Below are positions 8,693 to 19,036 of a stretch of 64,000 bases of DNA, piece after piece (the first letter of the stretch is position 1; each line of letters begins with the position of its first letter). This DNA comes from an uncultured Salinimicrobium sp. Its GTDB lineage: Bacteria > Bacteroidota > Bacteroidia > Flavobacteriales > Flavobacteriaceae. The notes below the pieces were generated by a model. That model saw only the letters and a program-made list of their open reading frames with translations. It did no database searches and was not told the DNA's origin. The stretch is from positions 1 through 64,000 of the forward strand of contig CAMPKA010000009.1 of assembly GCA_946887075.1 (NCBI GenBank). The letters run 5' to 3'. Both the position numbers and the translations under genes were made by a program.

Positions 8693-8707
8693 ACCGAATC
8701 CCCTCAT

Positions 8708-8740
8708 AAAAAAAGGGCCTTGTTTAAAGGCCCTTTTTAG
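8708..8740. terminator. Bidirectional terminator
   Basis: AAAAGGGCCTT (8711-8721), five-base loop, AAGGCCCTTTT (8727-8737), with A and T runs on both flanks. It separates the convergent fusion gene and OmpA gene. Confidence 0.9.
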
Positions 8741-8760
8741 TTTAGATCATTATTGGGAAT

Positions 8761-9687
8761 TTAATCGTCGATCTGCTCATCGTTCTGGTTATCGATAACC
8801 TGCCCATCGGCATTCTGTTGATCCCCTTCATCCAGATTGTCATCCTCGGGTGCAGTACCTACGTAATCAGGGTCCAACATGGCAAGGAACTTATCGAGGT
8901 TAGGAAGGATCACTATCCTTGTCCTTCTGTTCTTGGCCCTGTTCTCAGGAGAATCATTTTCCACTAAAGGCTGATAGCTGCTTCGACCAGCCGCAATTAG
9001 TTTTTCTGGTTCCACCCCGAAACGATCCTGTAGAAGTCTTACTATTGCGGTGGCACGGCGAACACTGAGATCCCAGTTATCGATCAGGTAAGAGTTCTCT
9101 ACTACGGTCCGATCATCAGTATGTCCTACGATCATGACTTCCATAGCAGGCTCTGATTTGATCACCTGGGCCAGTTTTTCAAGAAGGGGATAGGCGTCTC
9201 GGCTCACCCTGTGACTACCACTTCTGAAAAGAAGTTCGTCCGATACATTGATCTTAACAACTGTCTCGTCTACTGTCACGTCAACACCTTCTGTGTTATC
9301 TTCATTGATCCCTTTTTCAAGGTTGTAGGCGACGGCCAGACTGATCGAATCTTCCAGGGTCTCTGCCTCGGCAAGCTCTGCGGGATCTACATTTCTTAAA
9401 GTTTCCCTCATCTGTTGCTTATGAACAGAAGACATGGCGGTAAGATCATTGAGTTCGAGCATTTGCTCATTCTCTTCTGTCAGGGAGTTGATCTTAGCAT
9501 TGTATTCCGATACCCTGTCCTCAATAGCGTCCAGCTTTCTTTCCAATTCCTCCTTTTCTACCTGGGTCTTTTGGAGCGCGCTCTGGCTCTGATTGTAGTC
9601 CTCTTCAAGTGCTACGTATTTCTTTTTGGAAACACAAGAAGTGAACATTGTTGCTGCAAGTACCGTTGCGGTCAATATTCGTTTCAT
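8761..9687 (-). CDS. OmpA-family lipoprotein with coiled coil
   Basis: A 308-residue envelope protein. A lipobox (MFTSC) ends the signal sequence, then comes a coiled coil of about 70 residues (DYNQSQSALQKTQVEKEELE onwards) and an OmpA C-terminal peptidoglycan-binding domain. In that domain LFRSGSHRVS opens the fold, HTDD marks the ligand loop, and NRAKNRRTRIVI closes it. A very acidic, Asn/Gln-rich tail follows. It should tether the outer membrane to peptidoglycan or act in a MotB-like complex. The frame extends to 9711, but ATG at 9687 starts a normal signal peptide. The gene is divergent from tamB across about 270 bases. Confidence 0.88.
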   Translation of the reverse strand: MKRILTATVLAATMFTSCVSKKKYVALEEDYNQSQSALQKTQVEKEELERKLDAIEDRVSEYNAKINSLTEENEQMLELNDLTAMSSVHKQQMRETLRNVDPAELAEAETLEDSISLAVAYNLEKGINEDNTEGVDVTVDETVVKINVSDELLFRSGSHRVSRDAYPLLEKLAQVIKSEPAMEVMIVGHTDDRTVVENSYLIDNWDLSVRRATAIVRLLQDRFGVEPEKLIAAGRSSYQPLVENDSPENRAKNRRTRIVILPNLDKFLAMLDPDYVGTAPEDDNLDEGDQQNADGQVIDNQNDEQIDD

Positions 9688-9954
9688 AATGATATCTAGT
9701 TTGGTTCTCACTCCGTGGATTTATACAGAAGTATGAACTGGTTTTACGGTTCGAAATTATAGAAAACGGTTTCAGGTAGATTTCATTTTAACGGAAGATT
9801 ATTAGTTTGGGACTATCTTTCCCAAATTAGTCCTAATAAAACAACTTAAATAAGGGAATGTTTTATCTTTTATAGATTTTTGGATTTCCGCTCCCTCTCC
9901 TGGTCGGGAAACTGGAAAAAACATCAGGAAAAGGCATAAACCATTAGGATCTAC

Positions 9955-12900
9955 TTGGAAAAAAAGAAGACAAAAAAGAAGACAAAAAAAGGTTCAGGCT
10001 TAAAATTGTTCGGGAAAATCCTTCTCGGGATCTTTCTTTTTCTTTTTCTTCTCATCCTGTTCATCCGAAGCCACTGGGGGCAAAATATCATTACCGACAG
10101 GCTGGTCAGTTACATTTCCGACAAAACGGGTACCGAGGTTCAAATTGACAAGGCGTTTATTTCTTTCGGGGGGGATCTCAACCTTCAGGGGCTTTATCTG
10201 GAAGACCAGAATGGAGACACCTTACTGTATTCCAGATCATTTGAGGCTGACATGCCTTTGCTTCCTGTTTTAAAAGGCAAAGGTTTTTCGATTGACAATG
10301 TGGAATGGAAAGGGGTCACCGCAAACATCAGACGCCAGGATACCACCGGCGGCTTCAACTATGAATTTCTGATCAATGCGCTCACCCCCGCCGGGTCCCC
10401 AAGCGCTCCGGCAGATACAGCATCAGGGACCGCCTTTTCCATTGGTGATTTCAACCTTGAGGATTTTAAGGTAGACTTCGTCGATCGGGTTCAGGGGATC
10501 GACCTCGCGGTCGATCTCGGAAGTCTTCAGGTAAAAATGCGGGAATTCGATCCGGACAGCATGGTCTACCGGATTGCTGAAGCGAAATTAGCTCATACCA
10601 CCTTTGCATTTGAACAACGGGAGACCCAGATAAACACCCCTCAGGAAAATGCTCCCGCCCCTTTTGTTTCCATAGGACGACTTGATGTTCAGGACCTCAA
10701 TGGCAGGTATAATTCAGTTCCTGACGGGATTTCGGCGAAAATGGACATAGCTGATCTGCTTCTGGAAATGCCGAAGGCGGATCTTGGCAAACAAGTGATT
10801 AAGATCGAGAATTTCGAACTGAATGATTCCGAGATTGCCTTGCAATTACAGGCTTCCGAGAATCCCAAAGAAGCGACGTCCACTGAAGTTTCGAGGGGAT
10901 TTTGGCCACAGTGGAACATCAACATAGAGCAAGTGAACCTGCAGGATAACCGTTTGAGTTATACCGCGGGGATGGCAGCTGCCCCTGATGATGCCTTTGA
11001 TCCTGAAAATCTGGACTTTCAGAATCTTAGTCTTAAGGCCGATCAGATAGTCCTGGAGGAAGGCCTGGCTGCGGCGAACGTGACAACCTTTCAGTTTTTG
11101 GAACCTTCAGGCTTACGGCTCCACCAGGCCAGTTTTCAGGCTCGGATTACTGAGGAAGAAAGTCGTCTAACTGATCTTCAATTTCACTTGAATCAGAACC
11201 GGATCCGCGGGGACCTGGTGCTGGATTACGCCTCCCTGGAAGAATTTCTGGCCGATCCCCAGGGCGTCTATGCCCATACAGATATCCCAGCTTTCTCAGT
11301 TGATTTGAAGGATCTTTTCCCAATTCTTCCGACCCTTAAGAACAACGAGTACCTCACGGCGCTGTCAGAAAAAAGACTATCCGGAAGTCTGAGGGCATCG
11401 GGAAGGACGCAGGAATTAAAAATTGACAGACTGGAATTGTTCTGGGGGAAAACAACCGCCATTACAGGTTCGGGCAAAATTTTCAATGCCACCAGGCCGG
11501 ACCAAATTGCCTTTGATCTTCCGAACCTGAGTTTTCGGTCGACAAGAGCGGATATTGCAACCTTTATTGACGAAAAGGCCCTGGGAATCCAGATCCCTTC
11601 CACCTTGAGCGGAAGCGGAAATATAGCGGGTTCTCCTGAAGACATGGAAGTAACAGTGGAGATAGCCTCTTCCCTCGGTGATATCTCCGTTGACGGCCAT
11701 TTCCAGACCGCTCCCCAGATTGCTTTCTCAGGGGAGGTCGAGGCCAAGACCCTTCAGGTTGGCGATCTGGTTCAGATGAAGTCACTCGGGCCAGTCAGTT
11801 TTGACCTGGTTACCGCAGGGGAGGGAAGAAGTATTGATAGTTTGGATGCCACTCTGGAAGGTAACATATCCTCCTTTCTTTACAACGGTTATGAATTTCA
11901 GGATATAGCACTGTATGCCAAGGTTGAAGATGGGGCCGGCTACGCGGAAATGGATTACAAGGATCACAATCTCAATGTCAAGATGAACAGTTTTATTCAA
12001 CTGGATTCTGTGTCCCCTAAGATCGCCACCTCGATCGATGTAATAGGAGCAGACCTCCTGGCACTGGGCCTGGTACGTCGCCCGATTAACACCGCGATGG
12101 AATTGCAGGCTACTTTCGAAGGAAACATGGAACGCTTTGATGTGGTCGGGACCATCAGCGACGGGATCTTTGTCTATGATAATGAATCCTATCTTTTGGG
12201 AGATGTGGACCTGATGGGACATGTCAGAGGGGACACCACCGCCATTTCCGTACGAAACAGGACGCTGAATCTACAGCTCAATTCCAATGCGAGTCCTAAC
12301 GAATTTATCGATGCGCTGCTGCGGCATTACCAGAGCTATTATGGTCAGGCGGATGCCGCGGACACCCTGAGCGATCCGGTAAATATTAATTTCATGGGGG
12401 AGATTCGGCCTTCCCCAGTGCTGAGCGAAGTGTTCCTTCCGAAAATGGATGAGCTGGACACCCTTAATGTCGATGTGGAATTCCATGAAAAAGAAAGGCA
12501 ACTCCAGGCGGATATCAGTCTTCCCTTCATTTCCTACTGGGGCAGTAAAGTAGATAGCCTTGAGTTCCACCTGGATTCAGGAAAAGCAGGCCTGGCTTTT
12601 GATTTCGGCTTAAAAAACCTGGAAATCGGCCCCCTCGATATCCATAGAACACTCCTTCAGGGAAGACTATCGGAGGAGCAGCTCGAAATGGAATTTACCT
12701 CCAGCTATCAGGACTCCCTTCTTGTTCACGTCCTTTCCGAAGTGACAAAGGAGGACGATATCGTTCAGATTCACCTGAACCCGGACTCCCTGATTCTCAA
12801 CGGCCGCGACTGGAGGATCGATCCGGCCAATGAGATTCTTCTTAAGGATAGCCTGTGGGTGTTCAATGCATTTGAGATGAGCCGTGACCAGCAGCTCCTG

Positions 12901-14943
12901 CGGGTGTCCAATTCCTCTCCTGGTGTGGTCGAACCTCATATTGCAATGGGATTGCAAAATTTCGAACTCAGCACCCTTTTTTCCTATCTGAACCCGGAGG
13001 CGGTATTGGCTTCTGGAATCATGAACGGGAATCTGGTTATTAAAGAACCCTTTGGCAGTACGGCACTTCTGGCAGATGTGAACATCCTCGACTTTGGAAT
13101 CTCAGGGGTAGACCTGGGAGACTTGACCCTGGAGGCAGAAAGCAGGGGAGGCAATACCTACGAATTCGACCTGGCAATCCGGGAAGGGCAAGCAGATCTC
13201 GACCTCACAGGAACCTATCTGGCTGGAGCAGAGGCTGCATCGCTCGACCTGCTGCTTGATCTCAACAAAATAGAAATGGAAGTTATTCAGGGGTTTTCTT
13301 TCGGGGAGATAACGGAATCCTCAGGTTCCTTTTCGGGCCAGGTAAAGTTAAGCGGCACTATTGCTGAGCCTGAATATCGGGGGAATCTGCACTTCAATGA
13401 CGCGACTGCCAGAATAGCCGCCCTTGATGCCCCTTTCACCTTTCCTGATGAGGAACTTACCATAAATAATCAGGAGTTAAGTTTACAGGATTTTGATATT
13501 ATGGATGTCAATGGTAACAGGATGACTCTGAACGGAATTGTACAGACGGACCAACTGCTCAATCCAGATTTTGATCTGCGGTTCGACGCTGAGAATTTCA
13601 CGCTGATGAGCGCCTCTGCTGAAGACAACGAACTACTCTATGGAACTGCGGTGGTAAATGCTGAAGGTCATCTTGGAGGCAATCTAGAACTGCCCGAGAT
13701 CGATGTAAACCTGGATGTGCTGGAACAGTCGAATATCACCTATGTGATCCCTGAGGCGGAACTCCAATTGGAGCAGCGAAAAGGCGTTGTAATTTTCGTC
13801 AACCGGGAGAATCCTGACATGATCATCACGAGAAATACCGACCAGGAGGAAACCTTTGCCTTTGAAGGTTTTGCTCTCAATTCCCAGATTTCCGTAGAGG
13901 AGGGGGCAACAATGACCATTGTTCTCGATGATGAAACAGGGGATCATCTCCAGGCTTCTGGGGAAGGAGACCTGCTATTCAATATGTATCCGAACGGACG
14001 CCAGACCCTTACCGGCCGGCTTGAAATCAATGACGGTCATTATGAGATGAGCCTGTATGATCTTGTTTCTAGGAGATTTGAGATCATGGATGGAAGCAGT
14101 ATCGTCTGGGCGGGGGATCCCATGGATGCAGATCTCAACATCAATGCGGTTTACCAGGTGGAGACCTCAGCCAGTTCCCTGATGGCTCCCCAGCTCACTG
14201 GGGCGAGCATGGATGTCAGAAGCAGGTTCAGGCAGGAACTGGAATTTCTGGTGTACCTGCGGATTACCGGACAAATAGACCAGCCTAAGATCTCCTTTGG
14301 CCTTGGGATGCCGGAATCGGAGCAAGGGGCGCTTAGCGGACAGGTATACAGTCGTATTCAGCAGATCAACACCCAGGATGCAGAACTCAATAAACAGGTC
14401 TTTTCCCTCCTGGTCCTCAATAGGTTCTTCCCGGCAGGTGGGAGTGCCGGAACCGAGGGCGGGACATTATCCTTTGCCCGCGACAATCTCAATGATGCCC
14501 TTTCCGACCAGCTGAATGTATATTCTGAACGACTTCTGGATGATTATGGAATAGATCTGAATTTTGGTTTGGATTCCTATACGGACTATCAGGGTCTTAC
14601 TCCCGAGGAAAGAACGCAACTTGACGTTACCGCGGAAAGGGCGCTTTTCAATGACCGACTCATTGTAAAGGTGGGAAGTGAAGTAAATCTTCAGGGGACG
14701 GGACCAGTCAACGAGCCAACCCCGCTAATCGGAAACCTGAGCCTGGAATACCTGTTAACCCCGGATGGCCAGTTTGCCCTGGAGGCGTTCAGAAGGAAGA
14801 CCTATGAAAATGTTATCGATGGGCAATTGATCATTACCGGTCTTTCTCTGATTTTCACCACCGAATTCAATCATTTCAGAGAACTGTTATCGGGAATAGT
14901 GGATCAGGCCAAGAAAGAAAAGGAACAAAGAAGTAGTCAGTAA
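9955..14943 (+). CDS. tamB: TamB-like translocation and assembly protein (DUF490)
   Basis: A 1662-residue protein with a lysine-rich N-terminus, one membrane anchor (about residues 19-40) and a very long beta-rich body. The C-terminal DUF490/TamB domain spans roughly residues 1250-1650, including LDDETGDHLQASGEGDL, FEIMDGSSIVWAGDPMDADL and RITGQIDQPKISF. TamB proteins span the periplasm from the inner membrane and work with a TamA-type barrel in outer-membrane protein insertion or lipid transport. The start is a TTG at 9955: no ATG lies between it and the in-frame TAA at 9937. tamL follows 12 bases later, so the pair forms one operon. Confidence 0.92.
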   Translation: MEKKKTKKKTKKGSGLKLFGKILLGIFLFLFLLILFIRSHWGQNIITDRLVSYISDKTGTEVQIDKAFISFGGDLNLQGLYLEDQNGDTLLYSRSFEADMPLLPVLKGKGFSIDNVEWKGVTANIRRQDTTGGFNYEFLINALTPAGSPSAPADTASGTAFSIGDFNLEDFKVDFVDRVQGIDLAVDLGSLQVKMREFDPDSMVYRIAEAKLAHTTFAFEQRETQINTPQENAPAPFVSIGRLDVQDLNGRYNSVPDGISAKMDIADLLLEMPKADLGKQVIKIENFELNDSEIALQLQASENPKEATSTEVSRGFWPQWNINIEQVNLQDNRLSYTAGMAAAPDDAFDPENLDFQNLSLKADQIVLEEGLAAANVTTFQFLEPSGLRLHQASFQARITEEESRLTDLQFHLNQNRIRGDLVLDYASLEEFLADPQGVYAHTDIPAFSVDLKDLFPILPTLKNNEYLTALSEKRLSGSLRASGRTQELKIDRLELFWGKTTAITGSGKIFNATRPDQIAFDLPNLSFRSTRADIATFIDEKALGIQIPSTLSGSGNIAGSPEDMEVTVEIASSLGDISVDGHFQTAPQIAFSGEVEAKTLQVGDLVQMKSLGPVSFDLVTAGEGRSIDSLDATLEGNISSFLYNGYEFQDIALYAKVEDGAGYAEMDYKDHNLNVKMNSFIQLDSVSPKIATSIDVIGADLLALGLVRRPINTAMELQATFEGNMERFDVVGTISDGIFVYDNESYLLGDVDLMGHVRGDTTAISVRNRTLNLQLNSNASPNEFIDALLRHYQSYYGQADAADTLSDPVNINFMGEIRPSPVLSEVFLPKMDELDTLNVDVEFHEKERQLQADISLPFISYWGSKVDSLEFHLDSGKAGLAFDFGLKNLEIGPLDIHRTLLQGRLSEEQLEMEFTSSYQDSLLVHVLSEVTKEDDIVQIHLNPDSLILNGRDWRIDPANEILLKDSLWVFNAFEMSRDQQLLRVSNSSPGVVEPHIAMGLQNFELSTLFSYLNPEAVLASGIMNGNLVIKEPFGSTALLADVNILDFGISGVDLGDLTLEAESRGGNTYEFDLAIREGQADLDLTGTYLAGAEAASLDLLLDLNKIEMEVIQGFSFGEITESSGSFSGQVKLSGTIAEPEYRGNLHFNDATARIAALDAPFTFPDEELTINNQELSLQDFDIMDVNGNRMTLNGIVQTDQLLNPDFDLRFDAENFTLMSASAEDNELLYGTAVVNAEGHLGGNLELPEIDVNLDVLEQSNITYVIPEAELQLEQRKGVVIFVNRENPDMIITRNTDQEETFAFEGFALNSQISVEEGATMTIVLDDETGDHLQASGEGDLLFNMYPNGRQTLTGRLEINDGHYEMSLYDLVSRRFEIMDGSSIVWAGDPMDADLNINAVYQVETSASSLMAPQLTGASMDVRSRFRQELEFLVYLRITGQIDQPKISFGLGMPESEQGALSGQVYSRIQQINTQDAELNKQVFSLLVLNRFFPAGGSAGTEGGTLSFARDNLNDALSDQLNVYSERLLDDYGIDLNFGLDSYTDYQGLTPEERTQLDVTAERALFNDRLIVKVGSEVNLQGTGPVNEPTPLIGNLSLEYLLTPDGQFALEAFRRKTYENVIDGQLIITGLSLIFTTEFNHFRELLSGIVDQAKKEKEQRSSQ

Positions 14944-14955
14944 TCGTATTTTTTG

Positions 14956-17226
14956 ATGAGGATAAACAAAAGCATTTTTCTAATCCTGTTTTCTGTCTTG
15001 TTTAACGCATGCGGGGTTAAAAAATTTATCCCGGAGGATCGTTTCCTATACACTGGGGCGGAACTGACATTAAATTCACAGGATGAGATAGCCGGGAGGA
15101 AAGAACTCCGTACCAGGTTGTTGGGAGTGATCGAACCGGAACCTAATTCGAAATTTCTGGGAGCGAAATTCGGACTCTACTGGTACTACAAAGGACAGCA
15201 GGAAAATCCCAGCTTCATCAGCAAATTTATGAGTAAGAAATTCGGGGAGGAACCTGTTTATCTTTCTGATGCCGATCCTTTTGAGACCGAAGAACTTATC
15301 AAGAACCGGCTGGAAAATACCGGGTATTTCTACTCCAGAGTAACCCATAGCATCAACCGCAATCAAAAAAGAAAAACCGCCAAGATCCTGTACAAGGCAC
15401 AGCTTCCAGAAGAGCCCTATGTTATTGCAACCTACCAAATGGATAACGATTCCCTTCCCATTTATCAGGTGATCCAAAAAACCATGGATGAAACGCTTCT
15501 CGATAAGGGGAATCCTTATGACCTGGGGCTTCTTAAACTCGAGCGTGAAAGGATCGATGCAAAGCTCAAGGATCAGGGATACTACAATTTCAGTTCGAAT
15601 TTTCTGATTTTCGAGGCCGACACCAACCAGTATGACAGAAAAAGAATGGATCTTTTTTTGCGACTGAAGGAAGACGTTCCTCAGGAGGGCATTAAGCCTT
15701 ATGTGGTGACAGAGGTCAATGTCTATCCGAATTTCGTAATAGGAGCTGATTCCCTGCAAATCCAAACCACCAGGTTCAACGGAAAAAACTATATTCAGGA
15801 TGAGGAATTTTTTGAACCGGATAAGCTCGATCCGTTCATTCTTCTTGAGGAAGGGGAGCGGTACAATCCAACTGCATCCGGAAAAACCAGCAGGAGGCTT
15901 ACCTCAATCGGCACTTATAAATTTGTCAATATTCGTTATGAGGTAATCGATTCCCTGTCAACCGATAGTCTGGGTTACCTTCAGGCGAATATTTATCTTT
16001 CCCCATTGACCAGAAGGGCCATTCGGGCAGAGCTGCAGGCAGTAACCAAATCAAACAATTTTGCCGGCCCACATCTCGCCCTTACCTATTCCAACAGGAA
16101 TATGTTTCACGGGGGAGAAATTCTGAGTCTTACTGCCGGCGTAGGGTATGAAAGGCAGCTTTCGGGAAAAAACGAACCTGGTCTTAGTAGTACACAGCTC
16201 AGCCTTGATGCAGATATCATTTATCCTCGGATGCTGTTTCCGATCAATATCGATGAGAACTGGTTCAGGTATTCTATTCCGAAATCGAGGACCGGGCTCG
16301 GGTTTGAATACCTCAACCGTACCAAGTTATTCAGCCTGTTTTCCGTAAATGGGGAATTTGGCTACCTCTGGCAATCCAACAGGTTCATCACCCATGACCT
16401 CAGCCCCTTTTCGGTTCATTACATCAAGAAGGTGCGTACCAGTCCTGAATTCGAAGATATTCTTAAGGCTAATCCTTTCCTGCAAAGCAGTTTCAACCAG
16501 CAGTTCATCGCGGGGCTTACCTATTCATTCATTTACAATGAGATGGTTGACGCGATCGATAAACATCAATTCTTTGTCAATGCAAACCTCGATCTTGCCG
16601 GAAATACGCTGGACCTGCTCAGCAATGGTCCCACACCCAAGAAATTCCTGGGCCTGGAGTTCGCCCAATACCTGAAAATAGATGGGGATTTCAGGTATCA
16701 TTTTAACTTTGGCCGGGACCAGACCCTGGCCGCCAGGATGTTCGCGGGAATAGGGATCCCTTATGGCAACTCAGAAGTGATGCCCTATAGCAGACAATAT
16801 TTCGCCGGAGGGCCTTACAGCGTCAGGGCATTTCAAATAAGAAGACTGGGGCCGGGAACCTATCAGGGTGCTAAGGATGGGGATCCTGTTTATTATGACA
16901 GGACAGGGAACATCCGTTTGGAAGCCAATCTGGAGTATCGGTTTCCACTGTACCAGTTCCTCAAGGGCGCTTTCTTTGTCGATGCCGGGAACATCTGGAA
17001 CTCGAAAACTATTCCTACTGACCTGGAAGGAGGAGAGTTCGGGCCGGATTTCCTAAGCGAATTAGGAATCGGAACCGGTGCCGGGCTGAGAATAGACATC
17101 CAAAGTTTTGTTATCAGGTTTGATCTTGCCTTCCCAGTACATTCCCCAGGGGAAGAAGTGGGCGAAAGATGGAAATTCGAATGGCAGGATCCTGTGCTGA
17201 ACTTCGCTATCGGATATCCTTTCTAG
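14956..17226 (+). CDS. tamL: TamL, lipoprotein form of the TamA/Omp85 barrel
   Basis: A 756-residue Omp85-family protein. It starts with a signal sequence ending in a lipobox (LFNAC), the feature that marks the Bacteroidota TamL variant of TamA. POTRA-like repeats follow to about residue 360, then a 16-strand barrel. The conserved lid-loop signature appears as GGPYSVRAFQIRRLGPG, and the protein ends in the usual aromatic residue (GYPF). It should act with TamB in building the outer membrane. The ATG at 14956 is preferred to the preceding TTG. Its last four bases overlap the stop codon region of the convergent upp gene. Confidence 0.93.
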   Translation: MRINKSIFLILFSVLFNACGVKKFIPEDRFLYTGAELTLNSQDEIAGRKELRTRLLGVIEPEPNSKFLGAKFGLYWYYKGQQENPSFISKFMSKKFGEEPVYLSDADPFETEELIKNRLENTGYFYSRVTHSINRNQKRKTAKILYKAQLPEEPYVIATYQMDNDSLPIYQVIQKTMDETLLDKGNPYDLGLLKLERERIDAKLKDQGYYNFSSNFLIFEADTNQYDRKRMDLFLRLKEDVPQEGIKPYVVTEVNVYPNFVIGADSLQIQTTRFNGKNYIQDEEFFEPDKLDPFILLEEGERYNPTASGKTSRRLTSIGTYKFVNIRYEVIDSLSTDSLGYLQANIYLSPLTRRAIRAELQAVTKSNNFAGPHLALTYSNRNMFHGGEILSLTAGVGYERQLSGKNEPGLSSTQLSLDADIIYPRMLFPINIDENWFRYSIPKSRTGLGFEYLNRTKLFSLFSVNGEFGYLWQSNRFITHDLSPFSVHYIKKVRTSPEFEDILKANPFLQSSFNQQFIAGLTYSFIYNEMVDAIDKHQFFVNANLDLAGNTLDLLSNGPTPKKFLGLEFAQYLKIDGDFRYHFNFGRDQTLAARMFAGIGIPYGNSEVMPYSRQYFAGGPYSVRAFQIRRLGPGTYQGAKDGDPVYYDRTGNIRLEANLEYRFPLYQFLKGAFFVDAGNIWNSKTIPTDLEGGEFGPDFLSELGIGTGAGLRIDIQSFVIRFDLAFPVHSPGEEVGERWKFEWQDPVLNFAIGYPF

Positions 17227-17882
17227 TGTTGAAGTTTACTTCCGAAACAGAGATCCCCGGCATCTCCCAGGCCGGGTACGATATACCCCTTTGCATCGAG
17301 TTCCTGGTCTATCGTTGCCACCCACAGGTGTGAGTCATCCGGGAAATTTTCCCGGACATATTGAATACCAGGTTGAGCAGCGATGATGGCCACAAGATGA
17401 ATCTGTCGTGGTCTTCCCATTGTCTCAAGCGCATGCTTCACATTGACAAAGGAGCGGCCGGTGGCAAGCATCGGATCTGCAAGAATAAGAATCTTATCTT
17501 CCAGGGAGGGGGAGGCAAGGTACTCCACCAGGATCTCAAAACGCTCATCCTGGTCAGGATGATGACGGTAGGCAGAAACGAAGGAATTGTCCGCCTGATC
17601 AAAGACATTCAGGAGCCCGGTGTGGAGGGGAAGGCCAGCCCGAAGAATGGAACAGAGAACAATATTATCCGGGGGAAGCGCGATCTTGGCCTTACCCAGA
17701 GGAGTTTCCACCTCTTTTTCCTCATAAGGGAGCACCTTGCTGAGTTCATAGCCGAGAATCTCACCCAACCTTTCAATATTTCTTCGAAAGCGCACCCGGT
17801 CTTTCTGAATATGCTTGTCCCGAAGCTCAGTGACAAAGGAGTTGGCTACTGAATGCTGCTCGAGAAGGTGGTGTATTTGCAT
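17223..17882 (-). CDS. upp: Uracil phosphoribosyltransferase
   Basis: A 219-residue salvage enzyme making UMP from uracil and PRPP. The PRPP-binding motif LADPMLATGRS is intact and the C-terminal uracil-binding segment GLGDAGDLCFG is present. Two adjacent ATG codons at 17885 and 17882 fit the family length. The frame stays open to 17966, but that would run through the promoter found at 17915-17945, so the shorter start is chosen. The 3' end overlaps tamL by four bases in convergent orientation. Confidence 0.94.
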   Translation of the reverse strand: MQIHHLLEQHSVANSFVTELRDKHIQKDRVRFRRNIERLGEILGYELSKVLPYEEKEVETPLGKAKIALPPDNIVLCSILRAGLPLHTGLLNVFDQADNSFVSAYRHHPDQDERFEILVEYLASPSLEDKILILADPMLATGRSFVNVKHALETMGRPRQIHLVAIIAAQPGIQYVRENFPDDSHLWVATIDQELDAKGYIVPGLGDAGDLCFGSKLQH

Positions 17883-17914
17883 CATGTTCTGTGAGGCAGG
17901 GTCATGTTGGTTCT

Positions 17915-17945
17915 CAAATGTAAAAAAATCATTGAAACTGCTCAA
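17915..17945 (-). promoter_or_regulatory. Bacteroidota-type promoter for upp
   Basis: On the minus strand TTG (17945-17943), 20 bases, then TACATTTG (17922-17915), a perfect -7 box. Predicted transcription start is about 27 bases before the upp ATG. Confidence 0.6.
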
Positions 17946-18076
17946 CAGCAGTTTTGCACGTTTCAAACCCGGAGGGATTGATTTTTTTTGCGTCTGTTCT
18001 ATTCGGAACTGGATTTTTAGTCTTATTTTTATGTAGAGACCCTTTTCTTCTATTTGACCCTACAGAAAACGGAGAC

Positions 18077-18466
18077 ATGAAAGATCTTGAAGATTTTTTT
18101 AAAAAAGTCAATAAGGCTTTTGAGCGCGGTGATATGGATTTCCTTTCCCGACATATTACCGACGATTTTTGTTGGTCTGTAGTGGGAGAAAGAAATATCT
18201 CAATGAAAGAAGGTCTCTCGGAAGCATTGGAGCATATCGCGAGTCGTCCCCCAATGATCATTGAAATCACCAATATCATCATCGACGGCAAAGCTAATGC
18301 TGTCGTTGAAGGTTTGGTAACGGTCCGCAATAATACCGGTCAGAAAAAACGCTTTGGTTTCTGCGACGTATTCAAATTAGCGGATTCCCCAGAACCGAAG
18401 ATCCGGTATATGACCTCCTATGTGATTGATGTGAGCAAACACAAGCGTTATATGGAGGGGTGCTGA
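18077..18466 (+). CDS. SnoaL/NTF2-like protein
   Basis: A 129-residue protein with the cone-shaped NTF2/SnoaL pattern: an N-terminal helix pair (DLEDFFKKVNKAFERGDMDFLSRH), then ITDDFCWSVVG and four strands ending in SYVIDVSKHKRY. Members are small-molecule binding or isomerase-like proteins; no catalytic set can be assigned here. The frame is open to 17954, but the extra 41 residues are hydrophobic and overlap the upp promoter region, so ATG at 18077 is preferred. It is convergent with the next small gene, 12 bases away. Confidence 0.72.
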   Translation: MKDLEDFFKKVNKAFERGDMDFLSRHITDDFCWSVVGERNISMKEGLSEALEHIASRPPMIIEITNIIIDGKANAVVEGLVTVRNNTGQKKRFGFCDVFKLADSPEPKIRYMTSYVIDVSKHKRYMEGC

Positions 18467-18478
18467 CAAGGAATTTTT

Positions 18479-18859
18479 CTAATCCTTCGGCCGGGACTTT
18501 TCCGAAGGATCGTGGTATTTTTCCGCTTTTTTACCTTTGTAGATGGTGTCTCCTTCTGGTCCTTCTTGTCCGGGAGAATTCGCAGATTCCTTTGGTCTTT
18601 CCTGCTTTACAGAATCATCTGCCTCACTTTTGGTCTCGTTGAATTTCTTCTGATCGATATCCGGGATATCCAACTCCTCTCCTTCATAGTCAATGGGCTC
18701 CTCCCGCTCCTTGAAGTAGTTTCCTTTTTGCTCATCCTGACTTTGATTGTTCAGGACTTCTTTATCTTCCGGAGTGATATCGGGATTAAACGAAAGATCC
18801 CGTTGCTGTTGGTTACCTGTCTTTCCAGAATTTCCTGGTTCTTCCTCTTTCTTTGTCAT
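18479..18859 (-). CDS. Small acidic, disordered protein of unknown function
   Basis: A 126-residue protein made almost entirely of charged and polar residues (rich in Glu, Lys, Asp, Pro and Gln), with no hydrophobic core, signal or membrane segment. It is predicted to be disordered by eye. One conserved-looking element is FNPDITPEDKEVLNN near residues 24-38. No family is recognised. It resembles small stress-related hypothetical proteins found in Flavobacteriaceae, but that is only an impression. Its codon use fits a real gene, and the opposite strand is hydrophobic in the way a shadow frame of a charged protein would be. Confidence 0.55.
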   Translation of the reverse strand: MTKKEEEPGNSGKTGNQQQRDLSFNPDITPEDKEVLNNQSQDEQKGNYFKEREEPIDYEGEELDIPDIDQKKFNETKSEADDSVKQERPKESANSPGQEGPEGDTIYKGKKAEKYHDPSEKSRPKD

Positions 18860-19036
18860 GGCTTTTGTTTTCCTTGAAATTACTGAGATTCACCTTGGTG
18901 AAAAACAGGTGCGGGTTAAATTAGCGTTAAAGTTAGACACCTCAGTCAATGTATACACTTAGGAAATTTATGGGGTGGGTCACAATTTCGGTTAGGTTTT
19001 TGATACCTTGCCAGTAAAGTTCAATTTAACACCTAT

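Noticed and set aside
12271..12570. Minus-strand frames inside tamB
   Set aside because: Antisense shadows of the long tamB gene with no recognisable protein features.
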